Source of the DNA: Rhodococcus sp. P-2
GTDB lineage: Bacteria; Actinomycetota; Actinomycetes; Mycobacteriales; Mycobacteriaceae
Assembly (NCBI RefSeq): GCF_016598535.1
Contig: NZ_CP066779.1
Location: 5,206,053 to 5,270,052 of the forward strand
Direction: 5' to 3'
Length of the DNA: 64,000 nt
Part shown: positions 16,717 to 26,776 of the stretch, piece by piece
How positions within the stretch are numbered: position 1 is the stretch's first letter
How the letters are laid out: each line of letters begins with the position of its first letter
Translations under genes and position numbers: made by a program
The notes under the pieces: model-generated
Seen by the model: the letters and a program-made list of their open reading frames with translations, nothing else
The model's database searches: none
Told to the model about the DNA's origin: nothing

Positions 16717-19428
16717 TCATGCTGCGTCGACAGCAACTACCCCGCGACGAATTGCAGCTACCGCCCGCGCCGCAGTCTTCGCAACGTCGGCATCCGTCGA
16801 AGTCAGGCGGACCTGATCGAGGAGGTCGATCACCTGACGACACCAGCGAACAAAATCACCCGCAGACAGTGCACGGCCCTGCACTCCGGCCGCGATCAGC
16901 GCGTCGACAAGCGAGTTCTCACTCGCCCAGTGATAAACGGCAGTGACGAATCCGAGATCCGGTTCCCGCGTCGGCGGTAGCTTGTGGCGAATCTCGTCCG
17001 ACCGCAGTTCGCTCCAGAGTCGTTGAGTGTCGTTGAGCGCGTGACGAAGTGCCGCCGTCGGCACCCGGTCAACGGTGTCGCCGTCCCGACGCGATTCGTA
17101 GACCACCGAGGACACGACGGCTGCAAGTTCGGCCGGGCTGAGACCCGTCCACGCGCCGGTTCGCAGGCACTCGGCGACCAGAAGGTCGCTTTCCGAGTAA
17201 ATGCGGCTGAGTCGTCGTCCGGATTCGGTGACTTCTGGGGCTGCTTCGGCAGTCATGTACTCACGCTCTTTGAGTAGCGCGATGATTCGGTCGAACGTCC
17301 GCGCCAGCGAGTTGGTGGTGGCCGCAGCCTTTTCCCGCATCGCCTGTGTTTCGCGGGCCAGGCGGTTGTAGCGCTCACCGATCCGGCTCAGATGTTCGCG
17401 ATCAGGCCAGCTGTGGCACGGATGCGACCGAATCGCGCGACGCAAAGTAGCGACCTCGGCGTCCTCGGACGCGCCCGCTTTGTGGCGCTTCTTCCGCCTG
17501 GGCGCACTGATCCCGGTACTTCGCAACGCCGAAGCCAGATCGCGCCGGATCCGGGCGGTGTGGTGATCGACGTGCTTGGGCAGGCGCATCTTTCCCAGGA
17601 CCTCGGCGGCTTCGGGGAAATCTCCCGACGAAAGACGGCCGGCCCACTGATCGGCAGTCAGAACGAGCGGTCGTGGGTCCTTCGGATCGTTGTCCGGGAC
17701 GAGGACCACAGCCACTCCGGAATGACGACCGATGGGAATTGCGATGACGTCGCCGCGGGCGAGTGCACGGAGGGACTCCACCGCATCTCCGCGGCGGTCC
17801 TCGCGGCCCTTACGTTCGAGCGCACGCTCGCGCGCACCGAGCCGCTCACGCAACGACGCGTATTCGAAGTACTCGCCGTCTGCACCGCCGAGTTTCTCCT
17901 GCAAACCCTTCAGTGCTTCTTCGTTCCGCTCGATGCCACGCACCAGGCCGACCACCGAGCGGTCCGCTTGGAACTGTGCGAAGGAACGCTCGAGCAGCTT
18001 GCGTGAATCGGCCGCACCCATGCGCTCGACCAGATTGATCGACATGTTGTAAGAAGGCCGGAACGAACTGCGGAGCGGGAACGTCCGAGTCGACGCCAAT
18101 CCGGCGACGTCCGTCGGCTCGACACCGGGCTGCCACAGGACCACAGCGTGCCCTTCGACGTCGATACCGCGTCGGCCGGCTCGACCAGTCAGCTGCGTGT
18201 ATTCCCCCGGCGTCAGTTCGGCATGCGATTCGCCGTTGTACTTGACCAGCCGTTCGAGCACCACCGTTCGGGCCGGCATGTTGATCCCGAGGGCCAACGT
18301 CTCGGTCGCGAAAACCGCCCGCACGAGACCTTTGACGAACAGTTCCTCGACTGTCTGGCGGAATGCCGGCAGCATGCCGGCATGGTGAGAGGCCAGTCCG
18401 CGACGCAACGCCTTGCACCAGTCCCGATATCCGAGAACTTCGAGATCTTCCTCGGGGAGTTCGCCGGTGTGCTTTTCGATGATGGTGTCTATCTCGCGAA
18501 CCTGCTCCGGGGAAGTCAGGTCCAGCCGGGATCGTAGGCACTGTGCAAGAGCCGCATCACAACCGGCACGGCTGAAGATGAAGGTGATGGCCGGTAGCAG
18601 TCCGGACTGATCGAGCTGAGCGATGACGTCAGGTCGCGGCAGGGGCCGGAAATCATTGGAACTCTGGTAGCTGCCACGGCGTCCGCGGCCACGCGGCTGC
18701 CAGCTCTCGACGCGTTCGAGAGCCTGACGCTGTTTGACGTGGCGAACCAGATCCTGGTCGACGAGCACGGTCTTCGGCCCAGCGGCAGGGTGACTGCGGC
18801 TGTCGAAGAGATCGAAAATTCGTCGACCGACCATGATGTGCTGCCACAGCGGAATCGGCCGCGTTTCGTCCACGACCACAGTGGTATCTCCCCGAACGGT
18901 CTCCATCCAGGCGCCGAACTCCTCGGCATTGCTCACGGTGGCCGACAAGCTCACCAGGCGAACATCCTCGGACAGGTGCAGGATCACTTCCTCCCACACC
19001 GCCCCGCGGAATCGGTCGGCCAGGTAGTGCACCTCGTCCATGACGACGTGCGAAAGCCCGCGCAGCGCCTCGGAGTTGGCGTAAAGCATGTTCCGCAGGA
19101 CTTCGGTGGTCATGACAACCACCGGTGCGTCGGAGTTGATACTCGAATCACCCGTCAGCAGGCCGACTTCGCTGGCGCCGTAGCGCTCGACGAGTTCGGC
19201 GTACTTCTGATTGCTCAACGCCTTGATCGGCGTCGTGTAGAAACACTTGCGTCCCGCTGCCAGAGCCAGGTGGACAGCGAACTCGCCGACCACGGTCTTG
19301 CCTGCGCCGGTCGGTGCGCAGACAAGGACTCCGTGGCCCGCTTCGAGCGCAACGCATGCCTTCACCTGGAAAGGATCGAGTTCGAACTTCAGGCTGGACG
19401 CGAACGTGCTCAGTTCACTCTTGTTCAT
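16717..19428 (-). CDS. helY: DEAD/DEAH-box RNA/DNA helicase HelY (Ski2/Mtr4-like)
   Basis: This 903-aa superfamily 2 helicase shows Walker A (CAPTGAGKT), motif Ia (TTPIKALSNQK), the DEVH box (VVMDEVHYLADR), SLSATVSN, and the C-terminal RecA motifs (ATETLALGINMPARTVV, QLTGRAGRRGID). Length and motifs fit HelY (Rv2092c), related to Ski2/Mtr4 proteins that feed RNA to exonucleases. I chose the ATG at 19428 with SD GAGGTGG rather than the GTG two codons upstream. It is downstream of tatC in the same direction with a 48-bp gap. Confidence 0.94.
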   Translation of the reverse strand: MNKSELSTFASSLKFELDPFQVKACVALEAGHGVLVCAPTGAGKTVVGEFAVHLALAAGRKCFYTTPIKALSNQKYAELVERYGASEVGLLTGDSSINSDAPVVVMTTEVLRNMLYANSEALRGLSHVVMDEVHYLADRFRGAVWEEVILHLSEDVRLVSLSATVSNAEEFGAWMETVRGDTTVVVDETRPIPLWQHIMVGRRIFDLFDSRSHPAAGPKTVLVDQDLVRHVKQRQALERVESWQPRGRGRRGSYQSSNDFRPLPRPDVIAQLDQSGLLPAITFIFSRAGCDAALAQCLRSRLDLTSPEQVREIDTIIEKHTGELPEEDLEVLGYRDWCKALRRGLASHHAGMLPAFRQTVEELFVKGLVRAVFATETLALGINMPARTVVLERLVKYNGESHAELTPGEYTQLTGRAGRRGIDVEGHAVVLWQPGVEPTDVAGLASTRTFPLRSSFRPSYNMSINLVERMGAADSRKLLERSFAQFQADRSVVGLVRGIERNEEALKGLQEKLGGADGEYFEYASLRERLGARERALERKGREDRRGDAVESLRALARGDVIAIPIGRHSGVAVVLVPDNDPKDPRPLVLTADQWAGRLSSGDFPEAAEVLGKMRLPKHVDHHTARIRRDLASALRSTGISAPRRKKRHKAGASEDAEVATLRRAIRSHPCHSWPDREHLSRIGERYNRLARETQAMREKAAATTNSLARTFDRIIALLKEREYMTAEAAPEVTESGRRLSRIYSESDLLVAECLRTGAWTGLSPAELAAVVSSVVYESRRDGDTVDRVPTAALRHALNDTQRLWSELRSDEIRHKLPPTREPDLGFVTAVYHWASENSLVDALIAAGVQGRALSAGDFVRWCRQVIDLLDQVRLTSTDADVAKTAARAVAAIRRGVVAVDAA

Positions 19429-19476
19429 AACCACCTCGTCAGGGTTTCACACGCCGCCGACGTGGTGGCACGGCGC

Positions 19477-20505
19477 TCAGAGAGTGTCGGTGAAATCCTG
19501 GCCGGGCGCGTTGTCGCCGGCAGTGTCGGATTTCTCCGCGACCGAAGCCTTGGACTTGGACTTACGTCCGAACAATCCACTGGATTCGGCCTTGGGTTTG
19601 GTCGGATTGTCGAAAGCCTCGTTCAGATCGGACGGAGCCGAGATGGAGGAAGCTTCCTCGTCGGACAGTGCGCCCCAGTCTTCGCCGGCTCGCTTGGCCT
19701 TGCGCTTGTCGTTGAGACGAGCGATCTGGACCGCGACCTCGAAGAGAAGCGTGAGAGCCAGAGCGAGCGCCAGCATCGAGAACGGATCCGAACCCGGCGT
19801 GGCAACTGCAGCGAATACGAAGAGCCCGAAGATCAATCCTCGACGCCAGGCCTTCAGACGCTCGTACGTCAGAATGCCCGCAAAGTTCAGCACGACCACG
19901 AGCAGTGGAATTTCGAAGCTGACACCGAAGATGAGCAGCAGATTGATGATGAAGCCGAAGTACTCCGAACCACTGAGCGCGGTGATCTGGACGTTGTCGC
20001 CGATGGTCAGGAGGAAGTGCAAAGCCTTCGCCACGACGAGGTACGCCAGGATTGCGCCGAGAATGAAGAGAGCGGCACCGGCGGTGACGAATCCGACCGC
20101 GTATCGACGTTCCTTTGCGTAGAGGCCCGGGGTGATGAATGCCCACAGTTGGTAAAGCCACACCGGGCAGGCAAGAACGATGCCGGCGGTGAGCGCCACT
20201 TTGAATCGCAGCATGAACTGCTCGAACGGCCCGGTCGCCAGCAATCGGCACGCGTCGTCGGTGCTGAGGTTGGCGCGACTCTCGGACGGAAGCTCACAGT
20301 ACGGTCCACGAAGCAGATCGCCGAGACTTTCGAGACCGAGTATCGAGTGTGAGTACCAGAAGAAGCCGAACGCCGTGGTGATGATCACGCCGAGGAATGC
20401 GAACAACAAACGAGTCCGCAATTCGTACAGGTGGTCGACCAACGACATGGTGCCGTCTGGGTTGACCTTCCGCTTGCGGTTACGCGGGTCTAACGGAATA
20501 CGCAC
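19477..20505 (-). CDS. tatC: Sec-independent translocase subunit TatC
   Basis: TatC is the receptor core for twin-arginine signal peptides in the cytoplasmic membrane. The protein (342 aa) has the N-terminal [20 protein letters not shown] motif, six hydrophobic segments and the conserved [21 protein letters not shown] and [17 protein letters not shown] stretches. A charged C-terminal tail (about residues 270-342) is rich in Lys and Ser and is longer than in enterobacteria, as in other Corynebacteriales. Start GTG at 20505. A hairpin separates it from tatA upstream. Confidence 0.95.
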   Translation of the reverse strand: MRIPLDPRNRKRKVNPDGTMSLVDHLYELRTRLLFAFLGVIITTAFGFFWYSHSILGLESLGDLLRGPYCELPSESRANLSTDDACRLLATGPFEQFMLRFKVALTAGIVLACPVWLYQLWAFITPGLYAKERRYAVGFVTAGAALFILGAILAYLVVAKALHFLLTIGDNVQITALSGSEYFGFIINLLLIFGVSFEIPLLVVVLNFAGILTYERLKAWRRGLIFGLFVFAAVATPGSDPFSMLALALALTLLFEVAVQIARLNDKRKAKRAGEDWGALSDEEASSISAPSDLNEAFDNPTKPKAESSGLFGRKSKSKASVAEKSDTAGDNAPGQDFTDTL

Positions 20506-20534
20506 TGTGCATCCTGGTCTTGGTCAGCAGACAA

Positions 20535-20561
20535 CCGGGGTGAACGAATATTTCACCCCGG
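20535..20561. terminator. 10-bp hairpin between tatA and tatC, possible attenuator
   Basis: CCGGGGTGAA and TTCACCCCGG pair perfectly over a 7-nt loop, 17 bp after the tatA stop and 29 bp before the tatC start. Partial termination here would make more TatA than TatC mRNA, the stoichiometry Tat needs. Confidence 0.5.
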
Positions 20562-20578
20562 CTAGAACGCAGTGTGTA

Positions 20579-20854
20579 CTAGAGCGGCTTGACTTCGGTC
20601 GGCTGCGCAACAGGTGCTGCTGCACCGTTTGCGACCACCGCGGTGTTGGCCGTCGGCAACTGTGCCGGAGCAGGCTGTGCGACCGGCGCGCTTGCGGGCG
20701 CCGCATCGTCGTTCTGCATTTCCTTGACTTCGCTCTTGAAGATGCGGAGGGAACGACCCAGACCGCGTGCTGCATCGGGAAGCTTCTTCGACCCGAACAG
20801 AATTACGACGACAACAGCGACAATCAGCCAATGCATCGGCTGCATTGCACCCAT
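20579..20854 (-). CDS. tatA: Sec-independent translocase subunit TatA
   Basis: TatA forms the translocation-competent oligomer of the Tat system. The 91-aa protein has an N-terminal transmembrane helix ([15 protein letters not shown]), the hinge [25 protein letters not shown] forming the amphipathic helix, and an Ala/Pro-rich tail. The ATG at 20854 has a good ribosome-binding site (GGGAGG). It is the first gene of tatA-tatC-helY. Confidence 0.95.
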   Translation of the reverse strand: MGAMQPMHWLIVAVVVVILFGSKKLPDAARGLGRSLRIFKSEVKEMQNDDAAPASAPVAQPAPAQLPTANTAVVANGAAAPVAQPTEVKPL

Positions 20855-20988
20855 AACGACCTCCCATGATCAGATTCCTCGATGCTACCGGACACAACCG
20901 GCGCTCGGAGGTGTCAAAGCACTTACTTCAGCTACCTTTTACCTGTTTGTTTCCTGCGAACTCACTGAACGTGAAGTTTCCGGAAGGT

Positions 20989-21966
20989 TTACGAACCGAT
21001 TACGTCATAGGCGTCAAGCGCCGCAACGGCCCGATCATGTACTTCGGAGACCAGTTCCGGCGGATGAAGGACCCGAACTCCTTCACCGAATCCCAACACC
21101 AGTCTCGCCATCCATTCCAGTGTTCCGAAACTCATCGTCGCCTCGACCGACCCGTCGTCGTTCACGTGCTCGACGTCCATCGGGTAGTAGTCGAGCATCC
21201 ACACCCACTCTTTGGTGATGAACAACCGTGCTTCCGGAAGGGAGCCGTCGCCGCTGAACAACTCGAGATTCGAATCCTCCTCGAGGGCCTGCGGCGGCGG
21301 GTCGGCCGGCTCGTCGAGTTGGACGGCAGCGTCGATCCGATCGAATCGGAACAACCGCACGCCCTCGGCCTGACGGCACCACGCCTGGAGGTAGCTGTAG
21401 TTGTCGACCAACACGATGCGAACGGGGTCGACGATGCGCTCGGAGACCGCGTCACGCGAGGCCGAGTAATACGTCAATCTGAGGGCGGTCTTGTCCGCGA
21501 GCGCGGCTCTGACCGTCGCGGCGATCGGATCTTCGGCGATGTCCGGCGTCGGCGACGTGTCTCGATCTTGACCGATGGCTCGTGCCGCGGCCGATCCGGC
21601 GGCGTCCTCGATCTTCGCGATAGCGCGCTGAGCCGAAGACGGATCGACCATCCCCGGCATTTCCACCAACGACCGAAGGGCGATCAGCAATGCCGTCGCT
21701 TCCGTGGAGGTGAGGCGCAACGGGCGATCGATCCCGGCCGAGAACGTGACCTCGATACTTTCCTCGGAGAAGGACAGGTCGATGAGATCACCGGGGCCGT
21801 AACCGGGCAATCCGCAGACCCACAGTTGATTGAGGTCGGTCATCAGTTGGGTGGTGCTGACGCCGAGTTCCTCGGCGGCCTCGGCGGGACTGATGCCAGG
21901 ATTCGCGATGAAGTACGGCACGAGGTTGAGAAGCCGCGCCAACCGCGACGACAGTCGATTGCTCAT
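20989..21966 (-). CDS. pafC: PafC, WYL-domain subunit of the PafBC DNA-damage activator
   Basis: This 325-aa protein has an N-terminal winged helix (SRLARLLNLVPYFIANPGISPAEAAEELGV) and a WYL ligand-sensing domain plus WCX C-terminal part. With PafB it forms the transcriptional activator of LexA-independent DNA-damage genes in mycobacteria; it is not part of the protease itself. The start is the ATG at 21966, sharing one base with the pafB stop (TGATG). It is the last gene of pafB-pafC. Confidence 0.92.
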   Translation of the reverse strand: MSNRLSSRLARLLNLVPYFIANPGISPAEAAEELGVSTTQLMTDLNQLWVCGLPGYGPGDLIDLSFSEESIEVTFSAGIDRPLRLTSTEATALLIALRSLVEMPGMVDPSSAQRAIAKIEDAAGSAAARAIGQDRDTSPTPDIAEDPIAATVRAALADKTALRLTYYSASRDAVSERIVDPVRIVLVDNYSYLQAWCRQAEGVRLFRFDRIDAAVQLDEPADPPPQALEEDSNLELFSGDGSLPEARLFITKEWVWMLDYYPMDVEHVNDDGSVEATMSFGTLEWMARLVLGFGEGVRVLHPPELVSEVHDRAVAALDAYDVIGS

Positions 21967-22976
21967 CAGTTGTCCCCCTGTCCATTGCTGGTGATCGGGC
22001 TCGCTGCGGCGGCGCGAAGCTTCGCGACGACCTCCGCACGCAAATCCGGTGGGTCCAACACCAGCGCATCCAACCCGTGGCCGGCGATCAACCGAGCGGT
22101 CCATTCCCAGGATCGGACGGGAATGGCCAGCACGCTGCCGTCGCGATCGGTCAACCGCCGATCGGAAGACGACGTCGCAAGCCGGCGAAGCTCATGCGCG
22201 CGGCCGTCTGCGACCCACACGGTGGCGGTCCCGGTAACGACGCCCGAACCGGTCACGCGATCGACGACCTCGCGAAGATCGACACCTTCGGGTTTGTGAA
22301 CCGAACCGGCCGGGCCGAACTCCCTGACGTCGTCCCCGATTCGGGAGAGCCGGAAGGTCCTCACCGCATCACGGTCGACGTCGTGCCCGACCAGATACCA
22401 CTTGCCGTTATGCGTGACGACGCCCCACGGTTCGACGGTGCGCTCGGTGAACGGTTCGTTCAATGCCCCGCGGTGCTGAAAATGAACTGCTCGGCCGGCG
22501 TCGACCGCTGCAAGCAGCTTGCCGAGCGCGGGCTCCGAACCCCGGGTTCGTGCCGGAATCGCGGTGACCGGCGCGGCACTGACTTCTGAGTCGACCTGGA
22601 CGCCGGCCGCTCGGAGTTTGAGTAGTGCACTCTGGGCTGCCGAAATCAGTTCCGGCGATTCCCACAACTGCACAGCGACGGCTACCGCAGCAGATTCCTC
22701 GCTGGTGAGGTCCACGTCCGGAAGCTCGTAGGCATTGCGATTGATCCGGTACCCCTCGACCGTCGAGAACCGTCCTGCCAGACCGGTTTCCAACGGGACA
22801 CCCAGGTCACGAAGTTCGTTCTTGTCGCGCTCGAACATGCGACTGAACGCTTCGTAGTTCGCGGATTCGTTGTACCCGGCCACACTGTCACGGATTTTCT
22901 CCGCCGTGAGGAACTGTCTGGTGGACAGCAATGCGATCACCAGGTTCATCAACCGCTCGATTTTTGATGTCGCCAC
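21966..22976 (-). CDS. pafB: PafB, WYL-domain subunit of the PafBC DNA-damage activator
   Basis: This 336-aa protein begins ATSKIERLMNLVIALLSTRQFLTAEKIRD (wHTH) and continues with a WYL domain (VHFQHRGALNEP...VEPWGVVTHNGKWYLVGHD). Together with PafC it activates promoters of the RecA-independent type; a candidate target lies at 34581-34603. Start GTG at 22976 with a -10 TAGGAT 6 nt upstream. It lies downstream of pafA, the conserved arrangement. Confidence 0.92.
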   Translation of the reverse strand: MATSKIERLMNLVIALLSTRQFLTAEKIRDSVAGYNESANYEAFSRMFERDKNELRDLGVPLETGLAGRFSTVEGYRINRNAYELPDVDLTSEESAAVAVAVQLWESPELISAAQSALLKLRAAGVQVDSEVSAAPVTAIPARTRGSEPALGKLLAAVDAGRAVHFQHRGALNEPFTERTVEPWGVVTHNGKWYLVGHDVDRDAVRTFRLSRIGDDVREFGPAGSVHKPEGVDLREVVDRVTGSGVVTGTATVWVADGRAHELRRLATSSSDRRLTDRDGSVLAIPVRSWEWTARLIAGHGLDALVLDPPDLRAEVVAKLRAAAASPITSNGQGDN

Positions 22977-22982
22977 GCCGAA

Positions 22983-22988
22983 ATCCTA
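22983..22988 (-). promoter_or_regulatory. -10 hexamer TAGGAT for leaderless pafBC
   Basis: On the minus strand TAGGAT ends 6 nt before the pafB GTG, suggesting pafBC can be transcribed separately from pafA. Confidence 0.45.
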
Positions 22989-23086
22989 GTGGCTATCCGA
23001 TAACCGAACGCGCGCCGGACACTTTCGTGCCCGGCGCGTCGCCGCAAAACAGACCTGCTGTGTTGTAAATCGTGAAATTGGCTGAC

Positions 23087-24445
23087 CTACATCGAAGCAA
23101 TCAAACGCTCGACACGCTCGTCGACGGAACGGAACGGGTCCTTGCAGAGCACCGTTCTCTGTGCCTGATCGTTGAGCTTGAGGTGAACCCAGTCGACCGT
23201 GAAGTCCCGGCCTGCTGCCTGGGCTGCGGTGATGAAGTCGCCTCGCAATTTCGCGCGCGTGGTCTGCGGCGGATTCTCGACGGCGTCGTCGATCGTCTCG
23301 TCCTCGGTGACCCGCTTGACCAAGCCCTTGCGCTGCAGCACGTCGAAGACACCCCGGCCGCGTTTGATGTCGTGGTAAGCCAGGTCGAGCTGCGCGATCT
23401 TGGGATCGGACAGGTCGAAACCGTGACGGTCCTGGTATCGCTGGAACAGCTTGCGCTTGATGACCCAGTCGATCTCCGTATCGACCTTCGCGAAATCCTG
23501 AGCTTCGACGGCGTCGAGGGTGCGACCCCACAGGTCGACAACCTGCTCCACCTGCGCGTCCGGTTCGCGGTTACGCAGATGTTCGACTGCCTTGGCGTGA
23601 TACTCGCGTTGAATGTCGAGGGCACTGGCCTGACGACCACCAGCGAGGCGGACAGGCTTCTTGCCCGTCACGTCGTGACTGACCTCGCGGATGGCACGAA
23701 TCGGATTGTCCAGGGCGAAATCGCGGAACGAAACCCCGGCTTCGATCATCTCGAGCACCAGTGCTGCAGAACCGACCTTGAGCATCGTCGTCGTTTCGGC
23801 CATGTTCGAATCGCCGACGATCACGTGCAGTCGGCGGTATTTCTCGGCGTCCGCGTGCGGTTCGTCGCGGGTGTTGATGATCGGACGCGAGCGAGTGGTG
23901 GCCGACGAGACGCCCTCCCAGATGTGTTCCGCGCGCTGCGAGAGACAGAACGTCGCGGCCTTCGGTGTCTGCAGTACCTTGCCGGCACCGCAGATCAACT
24001 GGCGCGTGACGAGGAACGGCAGCAAGACATCCGAAATGCGGGAGAACTCACCGGCGCGCGCGACGAGAAAGTTCTCGTGGCAGCCGTACGAGTTTCCGGC
24101 CGAGTCGGTGTTGTTCTTGAAGAGGTAGATGTCGCCACCGATCCCCTCCTCGGCAAGTCTCGCCTCGGCGTCGATCAGCAGTTCTTCGAGCACACGCTCA
24201 CCGGCGCGGTCGTGATTGACCAACTGGATGAGACTGTCGCACTCGGCCGTCGCGTACTCCGGGTGCGAACCCACGTCCAGGTACAAGCGGGCCCCGTTGC
24301 GGAGGAAGACGTTGGAGCTGCGGCCCCACGACACGACACGACGGAAGAGGTAACGAGCAACCTCGTCGGGGCTCAGTCTCCTGTGCCCGTGAAAGGTGCA
24401 GGTAACGCCGAATTCCGTCTCGATACCCATGATTCGTCTCTGCAC
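23087..24445 (-). CDS. pafA: Pup-protein ligase PafA
   Basis: PafA attaches the C-terminal glutamate of Pup to substrate lysines with ATP. The 452-aa protein has the glutamine-synthetase-like fold with [14 protein letters not shown] (Mg/ATP glutamates), the catalytic aspartate in [11 protein letters not shown], and [20 protein letters not shown]. It is very similar to the mycobacterial enzyme from its first codon, which fixes the start at GTG 24445. It is the ligase partner of dop and pup encoded about 3-5 kb away. Confidence 0.96.
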   Translation of the reverse strand: MQRRIMGIETEFGVTCTFHGHRRLSPDEVARYLFRRVVSWGRSSNVFLRNGARLYLDVGSHPEYATAECDSLIQLVNHDRAGERVLEELLIDAEARLAEEGIGGDIYLFKNNTDSAGNSYGCHENFLVARAGEFSRISDVLLPFLVTRQLICGAGKVLQTPKAATFCLSQRAEHIWEGVSSATTRSRPIINTRDEPHADAEKYRRLHVIVGDSNMAETTTMLKVGSAALVLEMIEAGVSFRDFALDNPIRAIREVSHDVTGKKPVRLAGGRQASALDIQREYHAKAVEHLRNREPDAQVEQVVDLWGRTLDAVEAQDFAKVDTEIDWVIKRKLFQRYQDRHGFDLSDPKIAQLDLAYHDIKRGRGVFDVLQRKGLVKRVTEDETIDDAVENPPQTTRAKLRGDFITAAQAAGRDFTVDWVHLKLNDQAQRTVLCKDPFRSVDERVERLIASM

Positions 24446-24532
24446 ACTTCGACACTACAACCAGAATGGGAGGTTCACCCGTGTACTTCGATCGCGTCGT
24501 AAGTCACGACTCGACAACGTCGGACAGCGGCA

Positions 24533-24538
24533 TAGTGT
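24533..24538 (+). promoter_or_regulatory. -10 hexamer TAGTGT for leaderless PAP2-kinase fusion
   Basis: TAGTGT ends 6 nt before the GTG at 24545; no ribosome-binding site is visible. Confidence 0.45.
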
Positions 24539-24544
24539 GACGGT

Positions 24545-26008
24545 GTGAGCCTTATTCGCCGAAAAGTTGTCCGAAGCGACGTCAAAGTCATGGAAAGTAC
24601 TGGAGCACTGCGCCCTTCCGTGCTCGACCCGACCATGCGGTTTCTCTCCAGAGCCGCCGATCACGGCGTTTTGTGGATGGTTGTCGCCGCCTTGCTCGCG
24701 ATGATCGGCGGGCGGCCCCGTAGGGCAGCAGCACGCGGGCTGCTCGCACTGGCCGGTTCGAGCGCGCTGGCCAACGGCATTCTCAAGCCCCTCTTTCCCC
24801 GCCGACGCCCACCGGCACGCGTCTGGCTGAGCCCCAAGCGAGGAGTCGACATCCCGACCTCGTCCTCGTTCCCCTCCGGCCATTCCTCATCAGCAGCGGC
24901 ATTCACTGCCGCAGTGGCCATGGAATCCCCGGTTGCGGGAGCTGCGCTGGCACCACTCGCTGCAGCAGTGGCGTATTCACGCGTTCACAACGGAGTCCAC
25001 TGGCCGTCCGACGTCTTCGCGGGCCTCGCGGTCGGCGGCGCAATCGCTGCCGGCACCCGCCGTTGGTGGGCGGTGCGCGACGAAGAACCCGCCGAACTCG
25101 GACCCGAGTGCGTCGTCCCCGCGCTCCCGCGCGGAGAAGGCTTGTTGGTCTTCACCAATCCTGGTTCAGGCTCCGAGGACGACGGGATCGTGGAATCGAT
25201 TCGAGAACTACTACCAGATGCGATCGTCTACGAGTTCGACGCGGACATCGACTTCGACATGCAGATCGATGCCAAGATCCCCGAACTCTCACCGAAGGCG
25301 TTGGGAGTATGCGGGGGCGACGGAACAGTGGTCACGGTCGCGACCGCGGCGACAAAGCACGAGCTACCACTTGCGGTTTTTCCCGGCGGAACGCTTAACC
25401 ACTTCGCCCGCGACGTCGGGGCGGTAAATGTCGAGGAGACCGCACAGGCAGTCGAGTCGGGGCAGGCGGCATTTGTCGACCATGCGGTGGTGCGCACGGA
25501 TTCCGGAGTGACTGCACGGTTTCTCAACACCGCCAGCCTCGGCGGATACCCCGACGCTGTGCGTCTGAGGGAAAAGTGGGAACCGCGATTCGGTAAGTGG
25601 CCGGCCGCGGGAGCCGCGATGATGCGTGTTCTCGCAGCGGCGGAGCCGATGACGGTCACCATCGACGGGAAGCGGACCACCATCTGGATGCTGTTCGTCG
25701 GAAACGGGAGGTATTCCCCCGCTGATCAGGTGCCGATGTCGCGTCCGGAGATGAACCGTGGACTACTCGACGTCCGCTATCTGCGCGCGGACAAGAAATT
25801 CTCGCGCTCACGTCTGCTGTTTGCGGCTGCTACAGGCACATTGGGCAGCTCGCGGGTCTACGTTCGCGAACTCGTCTCGTCGATGTCGGTCCGAGTCGCC
25901 GATTCACCGGTAGCCATCGCCACCGACGGTGAAGTGGTGGCAGACGCGCGCCGGTTCGATTTCGACACCGAACCGGGCGCGGTGGCCGTCTACAGAATCA
26001 CGCAGTGA
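24545..26008 (+). CDS. PAP2 phosphatase fused to diacylglycerol/lipid kinase
   Basis: This 487-aa protein has two enzymatic halves. Residues about 30-190 are a PAP2 phosphatase with membrane helices and motifs KPLFPRRRPP, FPSGHSSSAAAF and SRVHNGVHWPSD. Residues about 200-487 are a DAGK/YegS-type lipid kinase with GLLVFTNPGSGS, VCGGDGTVVTVA and FPGGTLNHFARD. A lipid phosphatase and a kinase in one chain could interconvert phosphatidate-type and diacylglycerol-type lipids or act on a glycolipid such as polyprenyl or inositol phosphates. The gene sits alone on the plus strand inside the Pup-proteasome cluster and ends one base before the convergent prcA. Confidence 0.9.
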   Translation: MSLIRRKVVRSDVKVMESTGALRPSVLDPTMRFLSRAADHGVLWMVVAALLAMIGGRPRRAAARGLLALAGSSALANGILKPLFPRRRPPARVWLSPKRGVDIPTSSSFPSGHSSSAAAFTAAVAMESPVAGAALAPLAAAVAYSRVHNGVHWPSDVFAGLAVGGAIAAGTRRWWAVRDEEPAELGPECVVPALPRGEGLLVFTNPGSGSEDDGIVESIRELLPDAIVYEFDADIDFDMQIDAKIPELSPKALGVCGGDGTVVTVATAATKHELPLAVFPGGTLNHFARDVGAVNVEETAQAVESGQAAFVDHAVVRTDSGVTARFLNTASLGGYPDAVRLREKWEPRFGKWPAAGAAMMRVLAAAEPMTVTIDGKRTTIWMLFVGNGRYSPADQVPMSRPEMNRGLLDVRYLRADKKFSRSRLLFAAATGTLGSSRVYVRELVSSMSVRVADSPVAIATDGEVVADARRFDFDTEPGAVAVYRITQ

Positions 26009-26776
26009 CTATGAGGGTGCGTCGCCGTTTGCCGGCGGCGCATCCTCGGTTGCTGCCGGAGCTGGAAGCATTTCTTCCAACGCCGTCCCCGCGATCCGTT
26101 TGAACGCACGGCGTGGACGGTTGCTGTCGAGGACAGCAACCTCGAGTGCACTCACGTCGAGAGTTCGCGGTTCCGCCTCGGCGGTTCCGGCCGGCGCCGG
26201 GCCGCCCTTTTGGAGCGCCCCGACCGCGAGCCGCACCGCGGATTCGAGGTCGAGGTCTCGCTGATAGGACTCGCGCATCGCCGTCACGATCGGTTCGGTC
26301 GTGCCGCCCATGACCACGAATTCCTGCTCGTCCGCGATGGAACCGTCGTACGTGATCCGGTAGAGCTGGGCCGGCGTACTACTCCCGAAACGGCCGATCT
26401 CGGCAACGCAGATCTCGACCTCGTAGGGCTTGGGCTGCTCGGTGAAGATCGTTCCCAATGTCTGTGCGTACGCATTGGCGAGCGAACGCCCCGTGACATC
26501 CCGACGGTCGTACGAATACCCGCGCATGTCCGCGTGGACGATGCCCGCACGACGCAGATTCTCGAACTCGTTGTACTTGCCCACCGCCGCAAATCCGAGA
26601 CGGTCGTACAGTTCGCTGACCTTGTGCAGAGCACGCGACGGATTCTCCGCGACAAAGAGCACTCCGTCGCGATAGGTGAGAACGACGACGCTGCGTCCGC
26701 GGGCAATTCCCTTGCGCGCCAATTCCGAACGATCGCGCATGATCTGTTCGGCTGATGCGTAATACGGCATCGTCAT
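26009..26776 (-). CDS. prcA: 20S proteasome alpha subunit PrcA
   Basis: PrcA forms the outer gating rings of the 20S core. The 255-aa protein opens [26 protein letters not shown] (gating N-terminus and helix H0) and contains [13 protein letters not shown] and GTTEPI motifs of actinobacterial alpha subunits. It ends in an Ala/Pro-rich tail. Its ATG overlaps the prcB stop (ATGA), ensuring balanced synthesis. R. erythropolis is known for two alpha and two beta subunits; only one pair is present here. Confidence 0.96.
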   Translation of the reverse strand: MTMPYYASAEQIMRDRSELARKGIARGRSVVVLTYRDGVLFVAENPSRALHKVSELYDRLGFAAVGKYNEFENLRRAGIVHADMRGYSYDRRDVTGRSLANAYAQTLGTIFTEQPKPYEVEICVAEIGRFGSSTPAQLYRITYDGSIADEQEFVVMGGTTEPIVTAMRESYQRDLDLESAVRLAVGALQKGGPAPAGTAEAEPRTLDVSALEVAVLDSNRPRRAFKRIAGTALEEMLPAPAATEDAPPANGDAPS

